Shown here one piece after another: positions 1 to 5,399 of a DNA stretch of 5,399 nucleotides. Positions within the stretch are counted from its first letter, which is position 1. The number at the start of each line of letters is the position of its first letter. The DNA is from Pseudomonadota bacterium (lineage in GTDB: Bacteria > Pseudomonadota > Gammaproteobacteria > Steroidobacterales > Steroidobacteraceae), in assembly GCA_003242275.1 (NCBI GenBank), contig QGUX01000231.1, positions 1-5,399 of the forward strand, in the 5' to 3' direction. The notes beneath the pieces were generated by a model, which saw only the letters and a list, made by a program, of their open reading frames with translations, did not search any database and was not told the origin of the DNA. The position numbers were made by a program, and so were the translations under genes.

Positions 1-2038
1 CGTGGATGGCCAGGCTCTGGTAGGCACCGGCACCGCGGTTGTCGTTGTCGAACCGCCAGTCGATGTTCGGGAAGTACACCGGCTTGGAATTGACGTACTT
101 CGCGCCCTTGATGGTGTTCTCGGTGGTGACGCCGGAGCTGGTGAACAGCAGCCAGGACAGCGCGCCCGCCTTGCGGGTCTTGTTGTCCTGGTAGTTCACG
201 AACGTGGTGTTCGCCACGTCGACGCGATAGTCGTAGTACTCGTAGCCACGGATCGGGAAGTCGGGGATCTTCGGCTTCGGCAGGCTGCGGCCGGCCGCCT
301 TCTCCTCCGGCGTGCGCGGATTGCCGACGTTCTCGGTTTCGGCCACGAACAGCGAGTCGGTCACCAGCGAGGTGAATGCCTCGCTGCCGAAGGCGCCGGA
401 GGACATCGTGAAGCCGATGGCGTTGTCCGCCGTCTTCAGGTTCCGCACGACAAACAGCTCGCCACGGCCCCAGAAGCCGCCATTGCGGTTCTTGTAGGTG
501 GTGAGGTTGTCGAAGTGCGTCTCGAGGGTCCGGCTGTTGGCGTCAGCGGGATTTTCCTTGGGCAGGTAGGTGTTGCCGGCCAGCCCGAAGGTGTTGTCGA
601 CGTTGATGTTGCGGTCGAACATGAACCCATCGAAGTTCGAATGGGCCACGTTGTCGCGGAACTCGCGCAGCTTGGTGCGCCGCGGCCAGGTGTTCTTGCT
701 GATCTCCGTGTCCAGGAACTGGCCGTTCGGGTGCTCGGGCAGGGACAGCCAGAAGCCGTTGGCGTCGGAGCCGGCCGCCACGTTGCCGATGAACACGTTG
801 TCCGGATTGGTGATCCAGTAGGAGGCGACCGTGTTGTCCGAGGGCAGCAGGGTGTCCTTGCCGGACCAGCTCTCCTGCCGGTAGGCCATGCGCTCCTCGT
901 ACTTGTGGTCGGCCTCGCCGTTGGCCTGCAGGTTGGTCGGCCGGCACGGCTTGGTGGGATGGCACTTGGTCTGGATCGCCAGGTTGCTGACGAACACGTT
1001 GCCGGTCTCGATGCCGTCCTCCAGGAAGAAGCAGTGGCCCACGTTGTTGTAGGTCACGTTGTTCTCGATGCGGAGGTTGTTGGTGCCGTGGATGGTCACG
1101 CAGCGGCTGTAGGTGTCGTGAATGGCCGCGTTCTTGATGTACTGGCCGGTGGCGTCGCCCACCAGGTGCCAGTGGATGGGGTAGCGCGCCAGCACCAGGT
1201 GCTGGCCCATGCGATGCAGCTCGACGCTCGAGACGTACATCTTCGACGATGGCATGGCCATGATGTGGCCGCCGAAGAAAGACTCGGCCGCATCCTCGGA
1301 GGCCTGGATCTTGATGTTGCGCGTCAGCAGGCCCACCTCGCCGCGCTCGTCCACGTCGAAGGTGATCTTGCCGAAGTGCATGTACTCCAGCGGACGGTCG
1401 AGCGTGATGCGGTTGCCGCTGATGGCGGTGATCTTCCGCTTCTCGGCCTGGCGCGCATCGTAGTCCGTGGACGCCAGCACGATTTCGTCGCCAACGACCC
1501 AGCCCTTCGCGTCCAGCACCTCGATCTGGGTGGCCCCGGCATTGGCCGTCTTCGCCAGCTTGGTCCAGGTGTGGGTACGGTTGCCATGCAGGTTCAGCGT
1601 GCCGCCGGAGATCATGATGCCGCGGTCGCCCATGCCGGCCATGATGTCCTCGCCCTTCACGTTGTCGGTGAAGGTGATGGTGGCCTTGCGGGTGTGCGGA
1701 CGGTCGGCAGTGCCGATCTCAAGCTCGCCGTGGAGCATGATCCACTCGGTGGTCAGCTCCAGGTCGGCGTCGTCGGAGAACACCAGCTTGCCGTCGATGG
1801 ACAGGCCATTGAGCGGCGGCGGGCTGACATCGAGGATGACGTGCTTGTCCTTGCTGATGACGACCTTGTCGCCCGCGGCCGGAACCTTGCGGTTCGGCCA
1901 GGTGGCGGGATCGGACCACCTGGTTGGCGTGACGGCCTGCGCCGCCGCGTCCTGAACGTGACCGACAGTGAGCAACCCGCCAAGCAGGACCGCGGGAACC
2001 AGCGATCCCAGCACGGCCGAACGGGAACCTTTGTACAT
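1..2038 (-). CDS. Secreted G8-domain, CEMIP/TMEM2-like beta-helix protein (copy 1, 3' end cut by window edge)
   Basis: Reading leftward from ATG at 2036-2038, 679 codons stay open to the window edge, so the C-terminus is missing. Residues 1-35 look like a Sec signal peptide: MYKGSR, a hydrophobic stretch to about 26, and a likely cut after AQA (33-35). Residues about 38-125 form a G8 domain with WSDPATWPN and KVPAAGDKV. The body carries the CEMIP/TMEM2 signature: YPIHWHLVGD (286-295), RCVTIHG (312-318) and GHCFFLEDG (334-342), followed by LLPSD (397-401) and repeated asparagine-rich turns typical of parallel beta-helices. Cysteines at 313, 336, 359 and 365 match those of copy 2. By comparison with copy 2, about 210 residues lie outside the window. 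Animal relatives bind or depolymerise hyaluronan; that function is inferred here. The start is supported by the signal peptide, an upstream G-run and alignment with copy 2. The gene has its own promoter candidate behind the terminator of copy 2. Confidence 0.93.
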   Translation of the reverse strand, partial: MYKGSRSAVLGSLVPAVLLGGLLTVGHVQDAAAQAVTPTRWSDPATWPNRKVPAAGDKVVISKDKHVILDVSPPPLNGLSIDGKLVFSDDADLELTTEWIMLHGELEIGTADRPHTRKATITFTDNVKGEDIMAGMGDRGIMISGGTLNLHGNRTHTWTKLAKTANAGATQIEVLDAKGWVVGDEIVLASTDYDARQAEKRKITAISGNRITLDRPLEYMHFGKITFDVDERGEVGLLTRNIKIQASEDAAESFFGGHIMAMPSSKMYVSSVELHRMGQHLVLARYPIHWHLVGDATGQYIKNAAIHDTYSRCVTIHGTNNLRIENNVTYNNVGHCFFLEDGIETGNVFVSNLAIQTKCHPTKPCRPTNLQANGEADHKYEERMAYRQESWSGKDTLLPSDNTVASYWITNPDNVFIGNVAAGSDANGFWLSLPEHPNGQFLDTEISKNTWPRRTKLREFRDNVAHSNFDGFMFDRNINVDNTFGLAGNTYLPKENPADANSRTLETHFDNLTTYKNRNGGFWGRGELFVVRNLKTADNAIGFTMSSGAFGSEAFTSLVTDSLFVAETENVGNPRTPEEKAAGRSLPKPKIPDFPIRGYEYYDYRVDVANTTFVNYQDNKTRKAGALSWLLFTSSGVTTENTIKGAKYVNSKPVYFPNIDWRFDNDNRGAGAYQSLAIH
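2..1924 (-). repeat. Tandem duplication, unit within copy 1
   Basis: This segment aligns without gaps to 2860-4782 at a constant offset of 2858 bases. The encoded proteins are about 80% identical by hand count (about 124 differences in about 640 residues). Similarity fades sharply in the signal peptide and upstream, so the paralogy is seen mainly over the mature protein. The unit probably continues past the left edge. Confidence 0.9.
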
Positions 2039-2047
2039 GGCGATGAG

Positions 2048-2053
2048 CCCCCC
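2048..2053 (-). promoter_or_regulatory. G-run ribosome binding site of copy 1
   Basis: GGGGGG lies 9 nt before the ATG at 2038, parallel to the GGGGG before copy 2. It can pair with the anti-Shine-Dalgarno core using a G-U wobble. Confidence 0.5.
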
Positions 2054-2091
2054 GAATTTCTTGAAGTTCGCCGAATATTCCGGATGCCCGG

Positions 2092-2121
2092 AGAATAGCG
2101 CGAGAGTCCGGTGCGGGCCAA
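2092..2121 (-). promoter_or_regulatory. Candidate promoter of copy 1
   Basis: The minus strand has TTGGCC (2121-2116, 4 of 6 to TTGACA), an 18-nt spacer and TATTCT (2097-2092, 4 of 6 to TATAAT). The -10 context CGCTATTCTC is shared with copy 2. Transcription would start near 2085 and leave a leader of about 47 nt. That leader contains the 8-bp palindrome GAATATTC (2073-2080). The position between the terminator of copy 2 and the ATG of copy 1 supports a separate promoter. Confidence 0.45.
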
Positions 2122-2174
2122 ATTGGCGGACGTGGCGACGCCCGTCCTGCCTGCCGGGAATCTGGCGGCATCCG

Positions 2175-2201
2175 AAAAAGGCCGCCCGTACGTCGGGGGC
2201 C
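2175..2201 (-). terminator. Intrinsic terminator of copy 2
   Basis: On the minus strand GGCC+CCCG pairs with CGGG+GGCC with one bulged C and an ACGTA loop (2180-2201). TTTTT (2179-2175) follows. It sits 16 nt after the stop, behind the UCCG hairpin. It should uncouple copy 1 from copy 2. Confidence 0.8.
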
Positions 2202-2217
2202 GCACGCCGGAGCGTGC
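2202..2217 (-). other. UCCG tetraloop hairpin directly after the copy 2 stop
   Basis: The minus strand reads GCACGC-TCCG-GCGTGC: a perfect 6-bp stem with a C-G closing pair on a UNCG-class tetraloop, a very stable fold in RNA. It abuts the TGA stop on one side and the terminator stem on the other. It may protect the mRNA 3' end or assist termination. Confidence 0.65.
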
Positions 2218-4878
2218 TCATCGCCGCACCACGATGCTGGCCTGGGTATCCAGCGGACCGAACTGATCCCTGCCAACGCCCTTCGGGGGTTCCGTCACCA
2301 CGAGCTTCACCCAGACCGCGTCCGGCGCCTTGAAATAGGAAGTCTCGGTCGCCTTGCGCAGGGCTTCGAGGCTGTCCTGCCGCTTGCCCGAGGTTGCGGT
2401 GGTGAATCCTGGCAGCTCGAAAATGACCCAGGAGCCCCTGGCCATTTCAGTCAGGCTGATGGGGAGCTCCGCCCTTTCGGTCTTCACGCGGATCTCGGTC
2501 CCTGCGCGCACCGTGCTCTGGTTGGCCGTGATGCTGAAGTCCCTGCCATTGCGGCTCAGGACGATGGGCTGCGGGGAGGCACCCCCGGGCCCCGGCCCGG
2601 CCCCGCGTGGCGGCCCGCCGGCCCGCGCGGGCGCAGCCGCCGCCGACCGCACGGCCACATCCTTCAGCGCGAGGCCCGCACCCCTCGTGGGCCCGGGCCT
2701 GGCGGGGCTGAACTGGATGCGCCCGATGTCGCCCGCGCACACCGCAGCGTTCCAGGCGGGCTCGATCCTGCAGGTGTCGTCCGTGGCGACGCTGTTGTTC
2801 TCGCCGTCGTGGATCAGCACATAGGAATCGGCAATGCCGGTCGTCGAACCGTCCAGGTCGTGGATGGCCGCGGTCCGGTAGGCCACGCCATTGCGGTTGT
2901 CGCTGTCGAACCGGGGGTCGATCCTCGGGAAATACACCGGCTTGGCATTGACGAACTTCGCGCCACTGACGGTGTTCTCGGTGGTCACGCCGGCGCCCGT
3001 GTACAGCAGCCAGGTCAGTGCCCCGGACTTGCGCAGGCCGTTGTCCTGGTAGTTCACGAAGGTCGTGTTCACCACGTCGTGGCGGTAGTCGTAGTACTCG
3101 TAGGCATGGATCGGGTAATCCGGAATCAGGGGTTTCGGCAGGCTGCGGCCGTAGGCCTTTTCCTCCGGCGTTCCGGGGTTGCCGATGTTCTCGGTCTCGC
3201 CCACGAACAGTGAATCGACCACCCGCGAGGTGAACAGGTCATCGCCGAAGGAACCGGTCGAATGCGTGAAGCCGATCGCATTGTCCGCCGATTTCAGGTT
3301 CCTGAAGACGTGCATCTCGCCCCTGCCCCAGACGCCGCCGTTGCGGTTCTTGTAGGTGGTGAGGTTCTCGAAGTGGGCTTCCACGCTCCTGCTTTCCGGA
3401 TCGGCCGGGTTCTCCTTGGGCATGTACGAGGGACCTGCCAGGCCGAAGGCGTTCTCCACGTTGATGTTGCGGTCGAACATGAAGCCGTCGTAGCTGGAGT
3501 GCGCCACGTTGCCCCTGAATGCACGCAGCGGCGTGCGGCGCGGCCAGATGTCCCGGGCGATGTCCGAGTCCAGGAACGCGCCGATCGGGTGCTCCGGCAA
3601 TGACAGCCAGAAGCCGTTCGCGTCGGAGCCGGCGGCCACGTTGTCGATGAAGGCGTTGTCGGGATTGGTGATCCAGTAGGAGGCGACCGTGTTGTCCGAG
3701 GGCAGCAGGGTATCGCCACCGAAGAAACTGGACTCGCGGTAGGCCTGGCGATTCTCGTTCGTGACCCCGCTTTCTCCGTTGGGAGCGAGGTTGGTCGGCC
3801 GGCACGGCCTGGCGGGATGGCACTTGGTCTGGATCGCCAGGTTGCGCACGAACTCGTTGCCGGTTTCGATGCCGTCCTCGAGGAAGAAGCAGTGGCCCAC
3901 GGTGTTGTAGGTCACGTTGTTCTCGATGCGCAGGTTGTGCGTGCCGTGGACGGTGACGCAGCGGTTCCAGGTGTCGTGGATGGCCGAATTGCGGATGTAC
4001 TGGCCGTCGGCGTCACCGACGAGGTGCCAGTGGATGGGGTAGCGCGCCAGCGTCAGGTGCTGGCCCATGCGCTGGAACTCCACGCCGGCGATGTACATCT
4101 TCGAGGAGGGCATGGCCATGATGTGGCCGCCGAAGTAGCTCTGCCCGGCATCCTCGGAGGCCTGGATGACGATGTTGCGCGTCAGCAGGCCCACCTCGCC
4201 GCGCTCGTCCACGTCGAAGGTGATCTTGCCGAAGTGCATGTACTCCAGCGGACGGTCGAGCGTGAGGGTATTGCCGCTGATGGCGGCGATGGTGCGGCGC
4301 TCGGCCTGGCGCGGGTCGAAGTCGGTGGAGGCCAGCACGATCTCATCGCCGACAGTCCACTCCTTCGCGTCCAGCACCTCGATCTGCGTGGCGCCCCGGT
4401 TGGCGGTCTTCGCCAGCTTGGTCCACGTGTGCGTGCGGTTGCCGTGCAGGTTCAGCGTGCCGCCGGAGATCATGATGCCGCGGTCGCCCATGCCGGCCAT
4501 GATGTCCTCGCCCTTCACGTTGTCGGTGAAGGTGATGGTGGCCTTCCTGGTGTGCGGGCGGTCCGCCGTGCCGATGGTCAGCTCCCCGTGCAGCATGATC
4601 CACTCGGTGGTCAGCTCCAGGTCGGCGTCGTTGGAGAACACCAGCTTGCCGTCGATCGACAGTCCGTTCAGTGGCGGCGGGCTGACGTCGAGGATGATGG
4701 TCTTGTCGCGCGCGATGGTGACCTTGTCACCGGCGGCCGGCACCTTGCGGTTCGGCCAGCTGGCCGGATCGGACCAGCGTGTCGCCGAGTCCTGCGCGTG
4801 CAGCACCGTCGGCAGGCCGGAGGCCAGCAGCACGGGAACCAGCGTGGCGAGCAGTGTTGAGCGGAATGGCTTGCCCAT
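2218..4878 (-). CDS. Secreted G8-domain, CEMIP/TMEM2-like beta-helix protein (copy 2, complete, 886 aa)
   Basis: This is a complete gene ending in TGA at 2218-2220. I choose ATG 4876-4878 because it begins directly with a Sec signal peptide (MGKPFR, hydrophobic 8-26, likely cut after VLHA at 28). It also follows a G-run by 8 nt and aligns with the start of copy 1. The in-frame ATG at 4914 would add 12 uncharged-to-polar residues ahead of the signal and lies inside the putative -10. The G8 domain spans about 32-119. The CEMIP/TMEM2 signature is YPIHWHLVGD (280-289), RCVTVHG (306-312), GHCFFLEDG (328-336) and LLPSD (391-395). Candidate functional residues are H283, H285, H311, H329, E334 and D335. 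C353/C359 could form a disulfide. A Gly/Pro/Ala linker (745-771) leads to an unrecognised C-terminal domain (772-886) shared with copy 3. Animal CEMIP and TMEM2 are longer, near 1,360-1,380 aa. The protein is likely exported and acts on or binds a polysaccharide; the substrate is unknown. Confidence 0.95.
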   Translation of the reverse strand: MGKPFRSTLLATLVPVLLASGLPTVLHAQDSATRWSDPASWPNRKVPAAGDKVTIARDKTIILDVSPPPLNGLSIDGKLVFSNDADLELTTEWIMLHGELTIGTADRPHTRKATITFTDNVKGEDIMAGMGDRGIMISGGTLNLHGNRTHTWTKLAKTANRGATQIEVLDAKEWTVGDEIVLASTDFDPRQAERRTIAAISGNTLTLDRPLEYMHFGKITFDVDERGEVGLLTRNIVIQASEDAGQSYFGGHIMAMPSSKMYIAGVEFQRMGQHLTLARYPIHWHLVGDADGQYIRNSAIHDTWNRCVTVHGTHNLRIENNVTYNTVGHCFFLEDGIETGNEFVRNLAIQTKCHPARPCRPTNLAPNGESGVTNENRQAYRESSFFGGDTLLPSDNTVASYWITNPDNAFIDNVAAGSDANGFWLSLPEHPIGAFLDSDIARDIWPRRTPLRAFRGNVAHSSYDGFMFDRNINVENAFGLAGPSYMPKENPADPESRSVEAHFENLTTYKNRNGGVWGRGEMHVFRNLKSADNAIGFTHSTGSFGDDLFTSRVVDSLFVGETENIGNPGTPEEKAYGRSLPKPLIPDYPIHAYEYYDYRHDVVNTTFVNYQDNGLRKSGALTWLLYTGAGVTTENTVSGAKFVNAKPVYFPRIDPRFDSDNRNGVAYRTAAIHDLDGSTTGIADSYVLIHDGENNSVATDDTCRIEPAWNAAVCAGDIGRIQFSPARPGPTRGAGLALKDVAVRSAAAAPARAGGPPRGAGPGPGGASPQPIVLSRNGRDFSITANQSTVRAGTEIRVKTERAELPISLTEMARGSWVIFELPGFTTATSGKRQDSLEALRKATETSYFKAPDAVWVKLVVTEPPKGVGRDQFGPLDTQASIVVRR
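2860..4782 (-). repeat. Tandem duplication, unit within copy 2
   Basis: This is the partner of 2-1924, with the same orientation and offset 2858. It contains several exact DNA matches to copy 1: 4445-4545 (101 bp), 4171-4265 (95 bp) and 3662-3711 (50 bp). Confidence 0.9.
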
Positions 4879-4886
4879 TGAATCGA

Positions 4887-4891
4887 CCCCC
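4887..4891 (-). promoter_or_regulatory. G-run ribosome binding site of copy 2
   Basis: GGGGG lies 8 nt before the ATG at 4878 and can pair with the CCUCC core of 16S rRNA with one G-U wobble. The same arrangement precedes copy 1. It supports the 4878 start over the upstream ATG at 4914, which has no comparable site. Confidence 0.55.
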
Positions 4892-4909
4892 AATTGTTCT
4901 TTGCGGCAG

Positions 4910-4915
4910 AGCATA
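4910..4915 (-). promoter_or_regulatory. Candidate -10 element of copy 2
   Basis: The minus strand reads TATGCT (4 of 6 to TATAAT) in the context CGCTATGCTC. The candidate promoter of copy 1 has the nearly identical CGCTATTCTC. No good -35 hexamer lies 16-18 nt upstream; the palindrome occupies that spot, so an activator may be needed. It would give a leader of roughly 25 nt to the ATG at 4878. Confidence 0.4.
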
Positions 4916-4923
4916 GCGTGAAC

Positions 4924-4942
4924 GGATGAAACGGTCTCATCC
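4924..4942. promoter_or_regulatory. Imperfect palindrome upstream of copy 2, possible operator
   Basis: GGATGA (4924-4929) and TCATCC (4937-4942) are perfect inverted repeats. Inside, AC/GT also pair around G4933, leaving one mismatch pair in a 19-bp dyad. It covers the place where a -35 element would sit relative to the -10 candidate at 4910-4915. This suits a regulator binding site, repressor or activator; the regulator family cannot be named. A chance dyad is possible. Confidence 0.4.
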
Positions 4943-4995
4943 GGAAGGGCCCGGCCTCAAACGGATTGCGAAAAACCCATGTCCAGCGAAAAGCG

Positions 4996-5032
4996 AAAAG
5001 AAAAGGCCCCCGGTCCTTGGAGACCGGGGGCC
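4996..5032 (-). terminator. Intrinsic terminator of copy 3
   Basis: On the minus strand a perfect 11-bp stem GGCCCCCGGTC / GACCGGGGGCC (5022-5032 with 5005-5015) encloses a 6-nt loop, TCCAAG. TTTTCTTTT (5004-4996) follows at once. It begins 25 nt after the copy 3 stop. There is no matching T-tract on the other side, so it works in one direction. It should separate copy 3 from copy 2. Confidence 0.93.
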
Positions 5033-5040
5033 GTGGAGCA

Positions 5041-5052
5041 GGCCTTGCGGCC
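5041..5052 (-). other. Small GNRA-loop hairpin in the 3' UTR of copy 3
   Basis: The minus strand reads GGCC-GCAA-GGCC, a 4-bp stem closed by C-G around a GCAA (GNRA class) tetraloop. It lies between the stop codon and the terminator. It is short, so chance is possible, but copy 2 also has a tetraloop hairpin ahead of its terminator. Confidence 0.4.
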
Positions 5053-5057
5053 GCCGC

Positions 5058-5399
5058 CTAGCGGCTGACCGCCAGGTTGGCGCTGCCGGCGCGGCGGTTG
5101 TTGGGCACCGACACCAGCTTCACCCACAGGCCGTCCTTCGACTTGTAGTACGAGGTCTCGGTGGCCTGGCGCAGGGCATCGAGGCTGGTCACCTCCTTGC
5201 CCGCGGTCGCGTTCTTGAAGCCCGGCAGCTCGAGGATGAGCCAGGAGCCCGGATCCATCTCGCTGAGGCCGAGGTTCACGGTCGGCCGCTCGGTCACCAC
5301 CTTGATCTCGGTGCCGGCGCGCACATTGGTGGCGTTCAGGCCGCGCTCGGTCAGGTTGAACTCCTTGCCGTTGCGCACCAGCACCAGCGGCGGCTGCGG
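5058..5399 (-). CDS. C-terminal end of a third paralogue (copy 3, 5' part outside window)
   Basis: The frame is open from the right edge to TAG at 5058-5060, giving 113 codons. It matches the C-terminal domain of copy 2: PQPPLVLVRNGKEF aligns with PQPIVLSRNGRDF, then VRAGTEI, TER, GSW, ELPGF, ATETSY and WVKL are shared. Identity is about half, far below that between copies 1 and 2, and there is a small insertion near NLTERGLNAT. The tail after WVKL is shorter than in copy 2. Starting the gene at the GTG at 5384 would be wrong, because homology continues upstream to the edge, including the end of the proline-rich linker. The domain is probably a small beta-rich module after the beta-helix. I do not recognise its family, so its role (carbohydrate binding, folding or sorting) is open. 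A strong terminator 25 nt past the stop ends this unit. Confidence 0.88.
   Translation of the reverse strand, partial: PQPPLVLVRNGKEFNLTERGLNATNVRAGTEIKVVTERPTVNLGLSEMDPGSWLILELPGFKNATAGKEVTSLDALRQATETSYYKSKDGLWVKLVSVPNNRRAGSANLAVSR

Noticed and set aside
2..2098. Long plus-strand open frame (698 codons) opposite copy 1, rich in Val, Gly, His and Asp
   Set aside because: It is the exact codon-for-codon antisense of copy 1. It stays open only because the GC-rich gene avoids TTA, CTA and TCA codons. The translation has the unnatural Val/His/Asp bias of antisense frames.
1719..2276. Minus-strand open frames bridging the copy 2/copy 1 gap (1719-2276 and 1753-2205)
   Set aside because: They run through the terminator, promoter and signal peptide region of copy 1 in other frames. 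The residue composition is Arg/Pro/Ser-rich as in shadow frames.
2569..2646. Extremely GC-rich stretch considered as a frameshift, assembly error or mobile element scar
   Set aside because: The frame is kept into a C-terminal domain matched by copy 3, and the composition fits a Gly/Pro/Ala linker. No target duplication or inverted ends are visible.
3817..4860. Plus-strand open frame (347 codons) opposite copy 2 that shares long peptides with the frame at 2-2098
   Set aside because: The apparent family resemblance simply mirrors the paralogy of copies 1 and 2 on the other strand. It is in the same antisense register, with no plausible start signal.
4966..5004. Repeated GCGAAAA units considered as a short direct-repeat array or binding-site cluster
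   Set aside because: Spacing is irregular, there are only about three units, and part of it is the T-tract of the copy 3 terminator read on the other strand.
5058..5384. Separate 108-residue small gene starting at the GTG at 5384
   Set aside because: Homology to copy 2 continues upstream of this GTG to the window edge, so it is the tail of a larger gene.

Overview
The window is GC-rich bacterial DNA in which almost all coding is on the minus strand. It holds three consecutive copies of one gene family, read right to left. In transcription order these are the 3' end of copy 3 (5058-5399, entering from the right edge), a complete copy 2 (2218-4878) and the 5' three quarters of copy 1 (2-2038, leaving by the left edge). 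The products are secreted proteins with a signal peptide, a G8 domain and a right-handed beta-helix-like body. They carry the motif set of the animal CEMIP (KIAA1199/HYBID) and CEMIP2/TMEM2 hyaluronan-handling proteins. The high GC, near absence of A/T-ending codons, Sec signal peptides and gene family fit a Gram-negative proteobacterium. A Xanthomonadaceae/Lysobacter-type host is my guess; no taxonomic marker is present.

Layout on the minus strand: copy 3 ends with TAG at 5058-5060. It is followed by a small GCAA-loop hairpin and a strong intrinsic terminator (4996-5032). The intergenic region 4879-5057 then carries an imperfect palindrome (4924-4942), a candidate -10 (4910-4915) and a G-run ribosome binding site before copy 2. 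Copy 2 ends with TGA at 2218-2220, directly followed by a UCCG tetraloop hairpin and a second intrinsic terminator (2175-2217). The gap 2039-2174 holds a candidate promoter and a similar G-run ribosome binding site for copy 1. Each gene therefore looks like its own transcription unit, although the three are tandem duplicates.

Copies 1 and 2 align without a single gap for about 640 residues, at about 80% identity by hand count. Within this lie tracts of about 100 bp that are identical at the DNA level, which suggests recent duplication or gene conversion. Copy 3, seen only at its C-terminus, is clearly more diverged. The likely role is extracellular or periplasmic binding or breakdown of a polysaccharide, possibly a glycosaminoglycan. 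The substrate is inferred from animal relatives and not shown by the sequence. No RNA genes, mobile elements or CRISPR arrays were seen, and no plus-strand gene is credible.
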